Of a stretch of DNA of 6,629 bases, positions 1 through 5,650 are shown piece after piece. The DNA is from Acidobacteriaceae bacterium (GTDB lineage Bacteria > Acidobacteriota > Terriglobia > Terriglobales > Acidobacteriaceae): contig JASHUH010000126.1 of NCBI GenBank assembly GCA_030040115.1, positions 1-6,629 of the forward strand, given 5' to 3'. The first letter of the stretch is position 1. Each line of letters starts with the position of its first letter. The notes under the pieces are model-generated. The model made no database searches and was not told where the DNA came from. It saw only the letters and a program-made list of their open reading frames with translations. The position numbers were made by a program, and so were the translations under genes.

Positions 1-75
1 ACTCTGGACTTAGGTTTTGGATTCGTCTTGGCTGCACGGTATAGCTTTCGCTGGAGTACTCGCACCTCGTATTTA

Positions 76-100
76 GGGTCTGTTAACACTATTGGGGTGG
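76..100 (+). repeat. Left terminal inverted repeat of the MITE-like element
   Basis: This is the left copy of the 25-bp inverted repeat, paired with 438-462. It contains the palindrome GTTAAC at 82-87 offset by one base (83-86 core TTAA) and ends in GGGGTGG. The outer flank is TA at 74-75. Confidence 0.8.
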
Positions 101-203
101 CGGCGACGGAGCCGATTTTTCCGAGTTCTAGGAGCGAGGAGGGACGCATACCGGGCGTCTGCTAGCGACGAGCGACAACGAAATCGGGAAAATCGGCCCC
201 GTC

Positions 204-262
204 CCTTCGACTTCCACCCCATCCCGCAAACGCACGGGATGGGGATCCCGGGGTTGCGGCCC
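204..262. repeat. Hairpin module A inside the MITE-like element
   Basis: The module reads CCTTCGA (204-210), TCCACCCC (213-220), a 10-bp perfect stem (217-226 with 235-244, stem CCCCATCCCG) closed by an 8-base loop, then GGGGATCCC (241-249), GGTT (252-255) and GGCCC (258-262). The same blocks occur in the same order at 311-378 with a different stem sequence. It could be a structured RNA or a foldback DNA; no function is known. Confidence 0.55.
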
Positions 263-310
263 AAATCGGGCCATACTTCGTTATCGCCCTCGACCTTGCA
301 GCCACCAAAG

Positions 311-378
311 CCTTCGAGCTCGGCCTCGTCTCCACCCCTCGGACCAAGACCCGTCCGAGGGGACCCCGGTTCTGGCCC
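311..378. repeat. Hairpin module B, diverged copy of module A
   Basis: The blocks are CCTTCGA (311-317), TCCACCCC (331-338), a 10-bp perfect stem (335-344 with 353-362, stem CCCCTCGGAC) with an 8-base loop, then GGGGACCCC (359-367), GGTT (368-371) and GGCCC (374-378). The inner stem differs from module A but still pairs fully. An alternative 9-bp pairing exists between 359-367 and GGGGTCCCC at 393-401, so two folds compete. Confidence 0.55.
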
Positions 379-437
379 GATTTTGGCTCGCTGGGGTCCC
401 CGGTGCGCGGTCTTTGCACACTGGGGCTGAACGCCAT

Positions 438-462
438 CCACCCCAAGAGTGTTAACAGGCCC
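438..462 (-). repeat. Right terminal inverted repeat of the MITE-like element
   Basis: This is the right copy of the terminal repeat, starting CCACCCCAAGAGTGTTAACA on the plus strand. It is followed by TA at 463-464. The GH105 stop codon (complement of 471-473) lies just outside the element. Confidence 0.8.
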
Positions 463-470
463 TAGACCCC

Positions 471-1655
471 TCACTTCGCCCCGCGATAAATCTCCGACCC
501 CGCTAGCAGATACGCACCCACCCCGTACACGTAGCTGGTCGTCTCAGTAAATACGCCCGGAGCGGCACCGACCGGCTGGATCGAGCCCAGACGGCCATCA
601 ACATAGATATGCTTCAGGATGCCGGTCCAGGCTCTTTCCACCGCCGGCCAATATGGGCCGCGGTCCAAGATGCCTTCGTTCACCCCGTACGCCATTGCGT
701 AGGTGATAAAGGCGCTGCCGGAAATCTCGGGCAGCGGATAGGCGCCGGGGTCGAGCAGGCCGGGACGCCAAAGTCCGTCCTCGCCCTGAATCGAGAGCAT
801 CTCGGCCGACATCTCCTTCAGCTGCTCCACAAACTTCGGCCGCAGCGGCGAGTCCGCCGGCAATTCCTTGAGCACGCGCACGATCCCGCCCATCACCCAT
901 CCATTGCCGCGCGACCAGAAAATCTTTTCGCCGTTCCTTTCGTGTTTGTCCAGGTAGGTGGCGTCGCGCGAGTAGAGATGCTTCGTCCGGTCGTAGAGCA
1001 GGTTGGTGGTGATGGTCCACTGCCGGTCCATGAAGTCGAGGTATTTCGAATCGCCGGTGGCCGCGGACATGTCGGCGAAGACCGGCGGAGCCATGAAGAA
1101 CGCATCGCACCACCACCAGAGCGGCTGTTTTGGGTAATCGGACGCGGGTGTCGCGATCTCCACGTCGAGGCGCGCGCGCATGGGCTCCATCATCTTGGGT
1201 TCTTTGTGCAGAAAGTACTGCTCCATGTACATCTGGCCCACAGCCTGATCGTCGGCCACCATGACGCGCGGTCCCGGCTGCCAATGGAGCTCTTCGCCAA
1301 TGCGCAACATCGCCTGCCGGTAGCGGTCCCCGGCCACCTGGGGCGGAACCGCCATGAAGCCGTCGTAAAGCGCGGCCCACGTCCAGTCGACTTGCGGCTC
1401 GGCGGGCAGCCGGCCGAGTTGCCAATCGGCCACCAACTTCATCGCCTTGGCCAGGTCGCGCCGCGTCAGCTTCGCCACAAGATGCGCCGTTGGACCGGCT
1501 GTGGCCGGCGAATCTCCGGGTGGCGCTACCGGAGCCGGCTGTTCCGAGACCGGTTGCGCAGCGGCGACCGCCGCAGACAGGAACATTCCGGCAACAACGA
1601 GAGCACCAACGCGTCCCACGCGTCCCATGGGGCGCAACAGTGAACCGTTTTTCAT
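471..1655 (-). CDS. Secreted GH105 unsaturated rhamnogalacturonyl hydrolase
   Basis: The 394-residue protein belongs to the GH88/GH105 (YteR/YesR) type. These enzymes remove the delta-4,5-unsaturated galacturonyl end left on oligosaccharides by pectin or rhamnogalacturonan lyases, by hydrating the double bond. A signal peptide is clear: basic residues to R15, a hydrophobic core at about 17-32 and AAA-Q at 31-34, so it acts in the periplasm or outside. An alpha/alpha-barrel domain spans about 60-390. Visible family motifs are PLWWWCDAFFMAPP (D184 is the likely catalytic Asp), FWSRGNGWVMGG (246-257), ISGSAFITYA (311-320) and TTSYVYGVGAYLLAGSE near the end. The length fits a complete enzyme. The start at 1655 has a modest GGGGA Shine-Dalgarno 7 bases upstream and gives the best leader; Met10 is an alternative. 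No transporter or lyase gene is next to it. The exact glycan substrate is inferred from the family. Confidence 0.87.
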   Translation of the reverse strand: MKNGSLLRPMGRVGRVGALVVAGMFLSAAVAAAQPVSEQPAPVAPPGDSPATAGPTAHLVAKLTRRDLAKAMKLVADWQLGRLPAEPQVDWTWAALYDGFMAVPPQVAGDRYRQAMLRIGEELHWQPGPRVMVADDQAVGQMYMEQYFLHKEPKMMEPMRARLDVEIATPASDYPKQPLWWWCDAFFMAPPVFADMSAATGDSKYLDFMDRQWTITTNLLYDRTKHLYSRDATYLDKHERNGEKIFWSRGNGWVMGGIVRVLKELPADSPLRPKFVEQLKEMSAEMLSIQGEDGLWRPGLLDPGAYPLPEISGSAFITYAMAYGVNEGILDRGPYWPAVERAWTGILKHIYVDGRLGSIQPVGAAPGVFTETTSYVYGVGAYLLAGSEIYRGAK

Positions 1656-2044
1656 GCTTCAATCCCCGATAAGCTCGAAAGTCCAGCCTCTTGGAGTCCG
1701 CGGCTCCAAGCGCAGGCGGCATCCGGCTCGCCGTTTGGCTGGTCCGCACCAGCTTACCGCACTTGCACAGCCGTCGCCCGGGGAAGCGTTGACGGAAAAC
1801 AGAACGCAGGCAACTGCTTAGGTAAAACCAGAAAAAATTGATCTTGGAGCCGCACTCGTAAGTCCGCGCGGAGTCAGAATCCCGGCGCCACTCAAATGGC
1901 GGTCTTTGGCGTAACTGGGCAGGATACTCGATCGATAGGCGCTGCGACGACGTAGCCAACCGCCCCCGAGACACGCTCCCCACAGGGCCGGAATCTGGGC
2001 GTCCTTCGTCCTTGTTCCCTTGGCCCTCTTCCGGCGACGCCGGC
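1656..2044 (-). other. Gene-free leader region upstream of the GH105 gene
   Basis: These 389 bases lie between two minus-strand genes. The open frames here have atypical composition and no recognisable protein features, so I treat the region as non-coding. It holds a local hairpin (1690-1710) and an 11-bp inverted repeat (1700-1710 with 1843-1853) that would compete with it. A run of six T on the minus strand near 1835 is not preceded by a convincing stem. I found no confident promoter, so where the GH105 transcript begins is unknown. Confidence 0.5.
1690..1710 (-). promoter_or_regulatory. Leader hairpin 5' of the GH105 gene
   Basis: CTTGGAG at 1690-1696 pairs perfectly with CTCCAAG at 1704-1710 across a 7-base loop, 35 bases before the GH105 start codon in transcript terms. 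No T-tract follows, so it is not a terminator. The upstream-facing arm, extended to 1700-1710, also pairs over 11 bases with 1843-1853, so the two folds exclude each other. A role in RNA-level control, or as a protein-binding dyad, is inference. Confidence 0.4.
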
Positions 2045-2821
2045 TTAGGGACGCTGACCTGGATACCGGTCCTCGACCGTGTAACCCGCCGGCGCCTGGA
2101 AAAGCGCTGCGCTCGGCTCGGCGCGACTGAAGTTCGTCACCTCGGTGGTCGTGGTGCCGGAGCGCGGATCGGTGTCGATGCGCTGAACCGTGATTTTCAG
2201 GTCGGAGGCGACCCACGATTCATGCGTGACCGTGATCGCCTGATCGTTGCCGTCCCGGCCTGCCGGAATAACGATTGTAGTGAGCGTGCCGTCAGCCACC
2301 ACGCCGTCGATGGTCTTGGAGCCCAGCGATTGCACGGTCGGCTTCAATTGGGTGTTTCGGTGCGCTCCGGAAGCGCGCCAAGCCCCGCTCATGTGCCGGC
2401 TCCCCGTCTGGCTCGGGTCGGGCAGATGCATAACGCTCGCCGTCTTGGCGCTGGAGGACCAACTGATGGACTCGCGATTCACCGGGTCGAAGACGCGGTA
2501 CAGAATACGCGCCGTCCCCGAAGCGCTTTGCATCTGCGTCTCGGTGTAAGTTCTGCCATTTGAGTCGCGAGCCTCCTGGATGACGGTCTGGCGAGTGATG
2601 GTTGTGCCGTTCGCCAGCTTCTCCACGTGCGTGATGGTGCGGACCGCGGAATACGGCGCGCCGGTCACCGGAGAAGCCATCCGGAAACCACCGAACCCCC
2701 CGCCAGCCCTAAAACCCCTGCCCACGGCGGGCCAGCCGCCGGCCTGCGCCCAGAGCGCCGGCCCCGCCGCCAACATAAGAGCCAGACTCCCGATGCCGAG
2801 CACAATTTTCCCTGACTTCAT
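2045..2821 (-). CDS. Secreted protein of unknown function, acidobacterial type
   Basis: The 258-residue protein has a clear signal peptide: MKSGK, a hydrophobic core at 6-23 and an ALWA-QA cleavage region near 25-27. A Gly/Phe/Arg-rich linker (28-47) follows, then a probably all-beta body. Notable motifs are GAPYSAVR (54-61), NGTTITRQ (71-78), QEARDSNGRTYTET (82-95), then FDPVNRESISW, SLGSKTIDGV, VIPAGRDGND, DPRSGTTTTEVTN and finally LFQAPAGYTV. I recognise this pattern from uncharacterised secreted proteins common in Acidobacteriota, but no function is established and there is no catalytic signature. No cysteine is visible in the mature part. The start at 2821 is well supported by AGGAGGG (complement of 2829-2835), 7 bases upstream, directly followed by the signal peptide. 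The longer open frame upstream is not used. The gene is divergent from the membrane protein at 2997. Confidence 0.85.
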   Translation of the reverse strand: MKSGKIVLGIGSLALMLAAGPALWAQAGGWPAVGRGFRAGGGFGGFRMASPVTGAPYSAVRTITHVEKLANGTTITRQTVIQEARDSNGRTYTETQMQSASGTARILYRVFDPVNRESISWSSSAKTASVMHLPDPSQTGSRHMSGAWRASGAHRNTQLKPTVQSLGSKTIDGVVADGTLTTIVIPAGRDGNDQAITVTHESWVASDLKITVQRIDTDPRSGTTTTEVTNFSRAEPSAALFQAPAGYTVEDRYPGQRP

Positions 2822-2889
2822 TGCGACACCCTCCTGTGGTTGGACTGAAACACTCTCCCGTGGATCAATGGACGGAAACGCGCGGCCGG

Positions 2890-2919
2890 GGAATACACGG
2901 ACAGCGAGAATTTCCACAA
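2890..2919 (-). promoter_or_regulatory. Possible sigma-70 promoter for the secreted protein gene
   Basis: On the minus strand TTGTGG (complement of 2914-2919) is followed after 18 bases by TATTCC (complement of 2890-2895). Both boxes are imperfect, but this is the best-placed candidate in the divergent intergenic region. Transcription would start around 2883, giving a leader of about 60 bases. Confidence 0.3.
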
Positions 2920-2943
2920 AAAAGTCCATTTGCGGAATTTCCC

Positions 2944-2972
2944 TTGCGCGCGGTTTTCTCCCTGCGTATACT
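2944..2972 (+). promoter_or_regulatory. Sigma-70 promoter for the 4-TM membrane protein gene
   Basis: TTGCGC (2944-2949) and TATACT (2967-2972) are separated by the ideal 17 bases. The predicted start near 2979 gives a leader of about 18 bases that contains the strong Shine-Dalgarno at 2986-2992. The upstream arm overlaps the second of two GAATTTCC direct repeats (2908-2915 and 2935-2942). Confidence 0.6.
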
Positions 2973-2996
2973 CCCGCCGTCCCCCAAGGAGGAATT

Positions 2997-3476
2997 ATGG
3001 CAAAGATGAATATGGGCCGCGTGATCCTCGGTGGCGTTGTAGCGGGGATCGTGATGGACATTCTGGGGTTTCTGGTGGACGGGATGTGGCTGGCCCCGCG
3101 CTGGGCTGCGGCCATGAAAGCTCTCGGCCATCCCGGCTTCTCCACCAGCCAGATGGTCTGGTTCAACCTTTTGGGAATCGCAATCGGGATTGTCGCGGTC
3201 TGGGTTTACGCGGCGATCCGGCCGAGGTTCGGCACCGGAGCAAAGACGGCGACCTGCGCCGCCGTCGTCATGTGGATCGCCAGCGCGCTTCTGCCGAATC
3301 TCAGCATGATGTGGGCTATGGGCCTGTTCGGGCGTCGCCTTACGCTCTACACCACGGTCGGAGCCTTGGTTGAGATGATCGTGGGGACCATCGCGGGCGC
3401 GGCGCTGTACCAGGAGCCGCAACCAGCCCCGGCTCCGGCTGCCGCGGTGAAGGTCGGGCAAACGGCGCAAGCGTAG
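2997..3476 (+). CDS. Small conserved 4-TM integral membrane protein, function unknown
   Basis: The protein is 159 residues, almost entirely membrane-embedded. Four hydrophobic segments are visible at about 8-30, 53-73, 84-104 and 118-138. A short Pro/Ala-rich cytoplasmic-type tail (139-159) follows. Features include the start MGRVILGGVVAGIVMD, a loop with APRWAAAMKALG (33-44), YAAIRPRFGTGAKTA (71-85) bounding the second helix, and LYTTVGALVEMIVGT in the last. I recognise this layout as an uncharacterised family of small membrane proteins in Acidobacteriota and related soil bacteria; no transport or enzymatic signature is seen. The start is fixed by AAGGAGG at 2986-2992, 4 bases from ATG, and by a good promoter immediately upstream; the open frame further 5' is not coding. 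The gene appears monocistronic. It is divergent from the secreted protein gene, so shared regulation is possible. Confidence 0.85.
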   Translation: MAKMNMGRVILGGVVAGIVMDILGFLVDGMWLAPRWAAAMKALGHPGFSTSQMVWFNLLGIAIGIVAVWVYAAIRPRFGTGAKTATCAAVVMWIASALLPNLSMMWAMGLFGRRLTLYTTVGALVEMIVGTIAGAALYQEPQPAPAPAAAVKVGQTAQA

Positions 3477-3509
3477 AACTCAGCACTCTCCCCACCGATT
3501 TCCGTCAGA

Positions 3510-3539
3510 CGGAGGCCGGGCGCGCCACGGTCGCCTCCG
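3510..3539 (+). terminator. Weak hairpin downstream of the 4-TM gene
   Basis: CGGAGGC (3510-3516) pairs with GCCTCCG (3533-3539) as a perfect 7-bp stem with a 16-base loop, 33 bases after the stop. There is no T-tract, so intrinsic termination is doubtful; it may only stabilise the 3' end. Confidence 0.25.
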
Positions 3540-3690
3540 ATCCCGTAAGAAGGGTATTCTGTCCCAGGCCCCGGCGATGCTTTCGCGACCCGCCCTGTAC
3601 GCCACTGCACATTGTCCGTCGCATGAGCAGAGGTTTCAAACCAGCGTATCGAATGCACCGTATCTTGGGTCAAAAGGAAAATGGAGGGGC

Positions 3691-3719
3691 TGTAAACTCG
3701 CGCCGGCCATGAGCGTCTA
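3691..3719 (+). promoter_or_regulatory. ECF-sigma-type promoter in front of the ECF sigma gene
   Basis: TGTAAAC (3691-3697) and CGTCTA (3714-3719) are separated by 16 bases. This matches the general form of ECF promoters, with an AAC-containing -35 and a CGTC-type -10. Its position directly before an ECF sigma gene suggests autoregulation, which is normal for this family. The start site would be near 3726. Confidence 0.55.
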
Positions 3720-3754
3720 CCAGAGTGATGGCGGCCGGAACAGCAATCGATGCC

Positions 3755-4303
3755 ATGAGCGTTGAAGCGGCGGAAGGGCTTGCTCCGCAAGAGTTTGCGC
3801 GCGTGGTGGAAACTCACCGTCCGCAGATTTTTCGTTTCCTCCTGGCTTCCACGCGCGACCTCGATTTGGCTGAGACGCTCACCCAGGAATGCTTCCTGAA
3901 GGCGCATCGGAATTGGGCGCGTTTTCGCGGCGAGTCGACCGCCATGACCTGGCTGATGCGCATCGCCATCAACCTGGAAAAGGACCATTGGCGCAATCGC
4001 CGCATGCAGTTCTGGCGGCAAACCCGCAATAACGCCGTGGATCTAGACGAGGCCAGCGAATGGTTGCCGAGCGGCGAGCGCACCGCGGAACAACAGTTGC
4101 TGGCGCGGGAGCGCGTGGCCAAGGTGTGGAAGGTCGTCGCCGGGCTCAGCGAGCGGCAGCGCACGGTGTTTTTGCTGCGCTTTGTCGAAGAGCAGGAGTT
4201 AGCGGAAATCGCGCAGGCCACCGGCTTAAGCGAAGGCACAGTCAAGGCGCACCTTTCCCGCGCTCTCGGAAAAGTGCGGGAAGAACTGGGAGGCAAACTA
4301 TGA
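3755..4303 (+). CDS. ECF-family RNA polymerase sigma factor
   Basis: The protein is 182 residues from the chosen start, normal for an ECF sigma factor with only regions 2 and 4. Region 2 spans about 14-83: core-binding helix HRPQIFRFLLASTRDLDLAE, then LTQECFLKAHRNWARFRGES and MTWLMRIAINLEKDHWRNRR for -10 recognition. A variable linker (84-118) follows. Region 4 (about 122-178) carries the helix-turn-helix LAEIAQATGLSEGTVKAHLS, which reads the -35 box. It would redirect RNA polymerase to a small regulon that probably includes its own operon. In-frame GTG 3725 and ATG 3728 are alternatives with no better Shine-Dalgarno. I chose 3755 because the predicted transcript starts near 3726; a leaderless start at 3728 is possible. 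Its stop overlaps the next gene by ATGA, so translation is likely coupled. Confidence 0.9.
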   Translation: MSVEAAEGLAPQEFARVVETHRPQIFRFLLASTRDLDLAETLTQECFLKAHRNWARFRGESTAMTWLMRIAINLEKDHWRNRRMQFWRQTRNNAVDLDEASEWLPSGERTAEQQLLARERVAKVWKVVAGLSERQRTVFLLRFVEEQELAEIAQATGLSEGTVKAHLSRALGKVREELGGKL

Positions 4304-4713
4304 ATTCTTTCGGGAAGAATCTGAACGGGCAAGCGGCAGATCGGGAATTGGACCAGGCCCTCGAAGAGTTTCGGCTGAGCGTCCATGCCTGGAGCGAGGC
4401 GGCATACAACCGGCCGCGCACCGCTGCGGTTGCGGCGCCGCGAGGAAGTTGGCGGCTGGCCGCTGCCTGGGCGTTGGGCTGCGTGCTGGCGGCGGGCAGT
4501 CTGGCGGGCGGCCTCTATGACCGCCATCAGCGCCGCGAACTGGCGAGGGTCGCGGCCATGCACGCAGCCCGGCAGCGGCAGTTGGTGGCGGCCCAGCGCG
4601 CCCGTATGGAGGATACGAACTTCATGGCTACGGTGGATCAGGATGTGTCGCAAGAAGTTCCCGATGCGATGCAGCCGCTGGCCCAATTGATGGAAGGGGA
4701 CACAAACCAGTAG
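4300..4713 (+). CDS. Putative single-TM anti-sigma factor
   Basis: The 137-residue protein has an N-terminal cytoplasmic part with a likely amphipathic helix (RELDQALEEFRLSVHAWSEA, 15-34), one transmembrane segment (about 52-72, rich in Ala, Leu and Gly, followed by DRHQRR) and a C-terminal part (73-137) placed across the membrane. The 14-35 helix resembles small membrane proteins encoded after ECF sigma genes in Acidobacteriota. The zinc anti-sigma motif HxxxCxxC is absent; the only cysteine is C61 inside the membrane helix. The inferred role is to hold the sigma factor at the membrane until a periplasmic signal arrives, similar in layout to CnrY. Support comes from the ATGA overlap with the sigma stop codon and GGGAGG (4288-4293) 6 bases before the start. 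The call rests on context and topology, not on a recognised domain. Confidence 0.65.
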   Translation: MNSFGKNLNGQAADRELDQALEEFRLSVHAWSEAAYNRPRTAAVAAPRGSWRLAAAWALGCVLAAGSLAGGLYDRHQRRELARVAAMHAARQRQLVAAQRARMEDTNFMATVDQDVSQEVPDAMQPLAQLMEGDTNQ

Positions 4714-4773
4714 CGCCAGGCGCGGAAACAGAGAAAAGACCGCGGTCCGGCGCGAAGATCAAGGGGTACAGGA

Positions 4774-5439
4774 ATGAAAAGAACATTTGTACGACATGCA
4801 GTACTGGCGTTAGCGGGAGTCTTGGTGGGTGGCGTCTTCGCCGGAGCGCAGGATCCGGGTCCTATGGGACCCGCCATTATCGCGCAAGGACCGGGTCCAA
4901 TGACCCCGGGACCGGGCGCCGTGGGACCGGGTTTCGGAGAGCATCGTCCTCCGTTTGAGCGGGCCTTCGGGCCCGAAGGCAGAATGGCTCGCTGGTGGGA
5001 TAATCCCCGCATCGCGGCGCAATTGAAACTTACCGCGGATCAGCAGAAGGCGATGGACACCATTCTCTACGATCATCGTGAAAAGCTCATCGACCTGCAG
5101 GCAAACCTGGAGAAAGCCGAGCTGGCCATGCAGCCGCTGATGAGCGCCGACGAGCCAAACGAGGGGGCCATCGACGCGCAGATCGACAAAGTTGTCGCGG
5201 CGCGTGGCGATCTGGAACGAGCCAATGCGCATTTCCTGCTGGCTATCCGCATGAAGCTGACCCCGGATCAGTGGAAGCAGGTGCAGAGCTTCCGCACCGA
5301 GCACATGGAGGGTGGGATGGAGAGGCGTCCAGGCGAGCAAAGGGAAAGGCGGGGTCCGGGCATGCGGCCGGGCAATCCTCCGCCATCGCAGCCTCCGGCA
5401 GACGCCCCGCAAGCCCCAGCGCCCGGCGCAGACCAATAG
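4774..5439 (+). CDS. Exported Spy/CpxP-like LTxxQ protein (periplasmic sensor or chaperone)
   Basis: The 221-residue protein has a signal peptide (MKRTFVRH, hydrophobic core 9-22, AGA-Q near 23-26), so it is periplasmic, possibly anchored if uncleaved. A Gly/Pro-rich stretch with repeated GPGPM-like units covers 26-60. The helical core (about 76-178) carries two LTxxQ motifs, LTADQ (86-90) and LTPDQ (162-166), the hallmark of Spy, CpxP, ZraP and CnrX-type four-helix hooked proteins. Between them are long charged helices (100-121 and 131-158). The tail (180-221) is Arg-, Gly- and Pro-rich. Family members act as ATP-independent chaperones or as metal or envelope-stress sensors; which applies here is unknown. 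AAGGGG (4761-4766) lies 7 bases before the start. It is 60 bases after the anti-sigma gene and should be co-transcribed. The disordered, proline-rich flanks are unusual for Spy. Confidence 0.8.
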   Translation: MKRTFVRHAVLALAGVLVGGVFAGAQDPGPMGPAIIAQGPGPMTPGPGAVGPGFGEHRPPFERAFGPEGRMARWWDNPRIAAQLKLTADQQKAMDTILYDHREKLIDLQANLEKAELAMQPLMSADEPNEGAIDAQIDKVVAARGDLERANAHFLLAIRMKLTPDQWKQVQSFRTEHMEGGMERRPGEQRERRGPGMRPGNPPPSQPPADAPQAPAPGADQ

Positions 5440-5527
5440 CGCAGCGGCAAAGGCTTTCTGCAACGATGCCAGCACCGGGCGCTCGTTTTTCAGGCAGAGA
5501 GCAAATGAAGTCGTAGTCCAGACCGTT

Positions 5528-5565
5528 GGCGGCAAGGAGCAAATGCTTCTTGCCGCCGTTCTTTC
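5528..5565 (+). terminator. Intrinsic terminator of the ECF sigma operon
   Basis: Bases 5528-5540 pair with 5545-5557 as a 13-bp stem with one G-U wobble (5537/5548) and an AAAT loop (5541-5544), followed by the T-rich run GTTCTTTC. It lies 89 bases after the Spy-like stop codon. It would end the operon and insulate the downstream flagellin gene. The minus strand has no T-tract, so it acts in one direction. Confidence 0.75.
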
Positions 5566-5650
5566 AGGGCAATCGTTCTCGCGAGCATGTGTTCCCTGCT
5601 GCTCGTTCGCAACGACGGAGAATCCGGCGGGGTGCAGACGCCCGGCCTGA

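Larger units (their letters stand above)
74..464. mobile_element. MITE-like element with 25-bp terminal inverted repeats and TA target duplication
   Basis: Bases 76-100 and 438-462 are inverted copies that match at 23 of 25 positions; the mismatches are at 79/459 and 91/447. Each repeat starts GGG(T/C)CTGTTAACACT and continues (A/C)TTGGGGTGG. A TA dinucleotide lies directly outside each end (74-75 and 463-464), as expected for a TA target duplication. TA targets are typical of IS630/Tc1-mariner elements and of the IS427 branch of IS5; the family cannot be decided from the sequence alone. The element is about 390 bp and contains no credible transposase. Open frames cross it on both strands but look compositional, with no transposase motif, so it is probably non-autonomous. 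It ends 6 bases past the GH105 stop codon and so leaves that gene intact. The interior holds two related hairpin modules, annotated separately. Confidence 0.75.

Noticed and set aside
73..474. Open frames on both strands across the left element (133 aa minus, 112 aa plus)
   Set aside because: Both have Arg/Pro/Gly-biased composition, lack a Shine-Dalgarno and transposase motifs, and run into the terminal repeats; better explained as chance frames in GC-rich DNA.
609..1643. Long plus-strand open frame (344 aa) antisense to the GH105 gene
   Set aside because: It is the complement of a clearly recognisable GH105 enzyme and has no sensible protein features of its own.
1780..1795. GAAGCGTT resembling half of a LacI-family operator in the GH105 leader
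   Set aside because: Only a partial match with no symmetric partner, and no regulator gene nearby.
2934..2947. GG-N10-GC spacing suggestive of a sigma-54 promoter
   Set aside because: The -24 side lacks TGGCAC, and a better sigma-70 promoter with ideal spacing overlaps it.
2580..2996. Upstream extension of the 4-TM gene frame
   Set aside because: It overlaps the divergent secreted gene in antisense; a strong Shine-Dalgarno and promoter place the true start at 2997.
3632..3642. Palindrome GGTTTCAAACC upstream of the sigma operon
   Set aside because: It is short, unique here and not clearly placed relative to the promoter; too weak to call an operator.
4738..4747. Palindrome GACCGCGGTC between the anti-sigma and Spy-like genes
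   Set aside because: A 10-bp palindrome in GC-rich DNA is expected by chance, and it does not form a stem with a T-tract.
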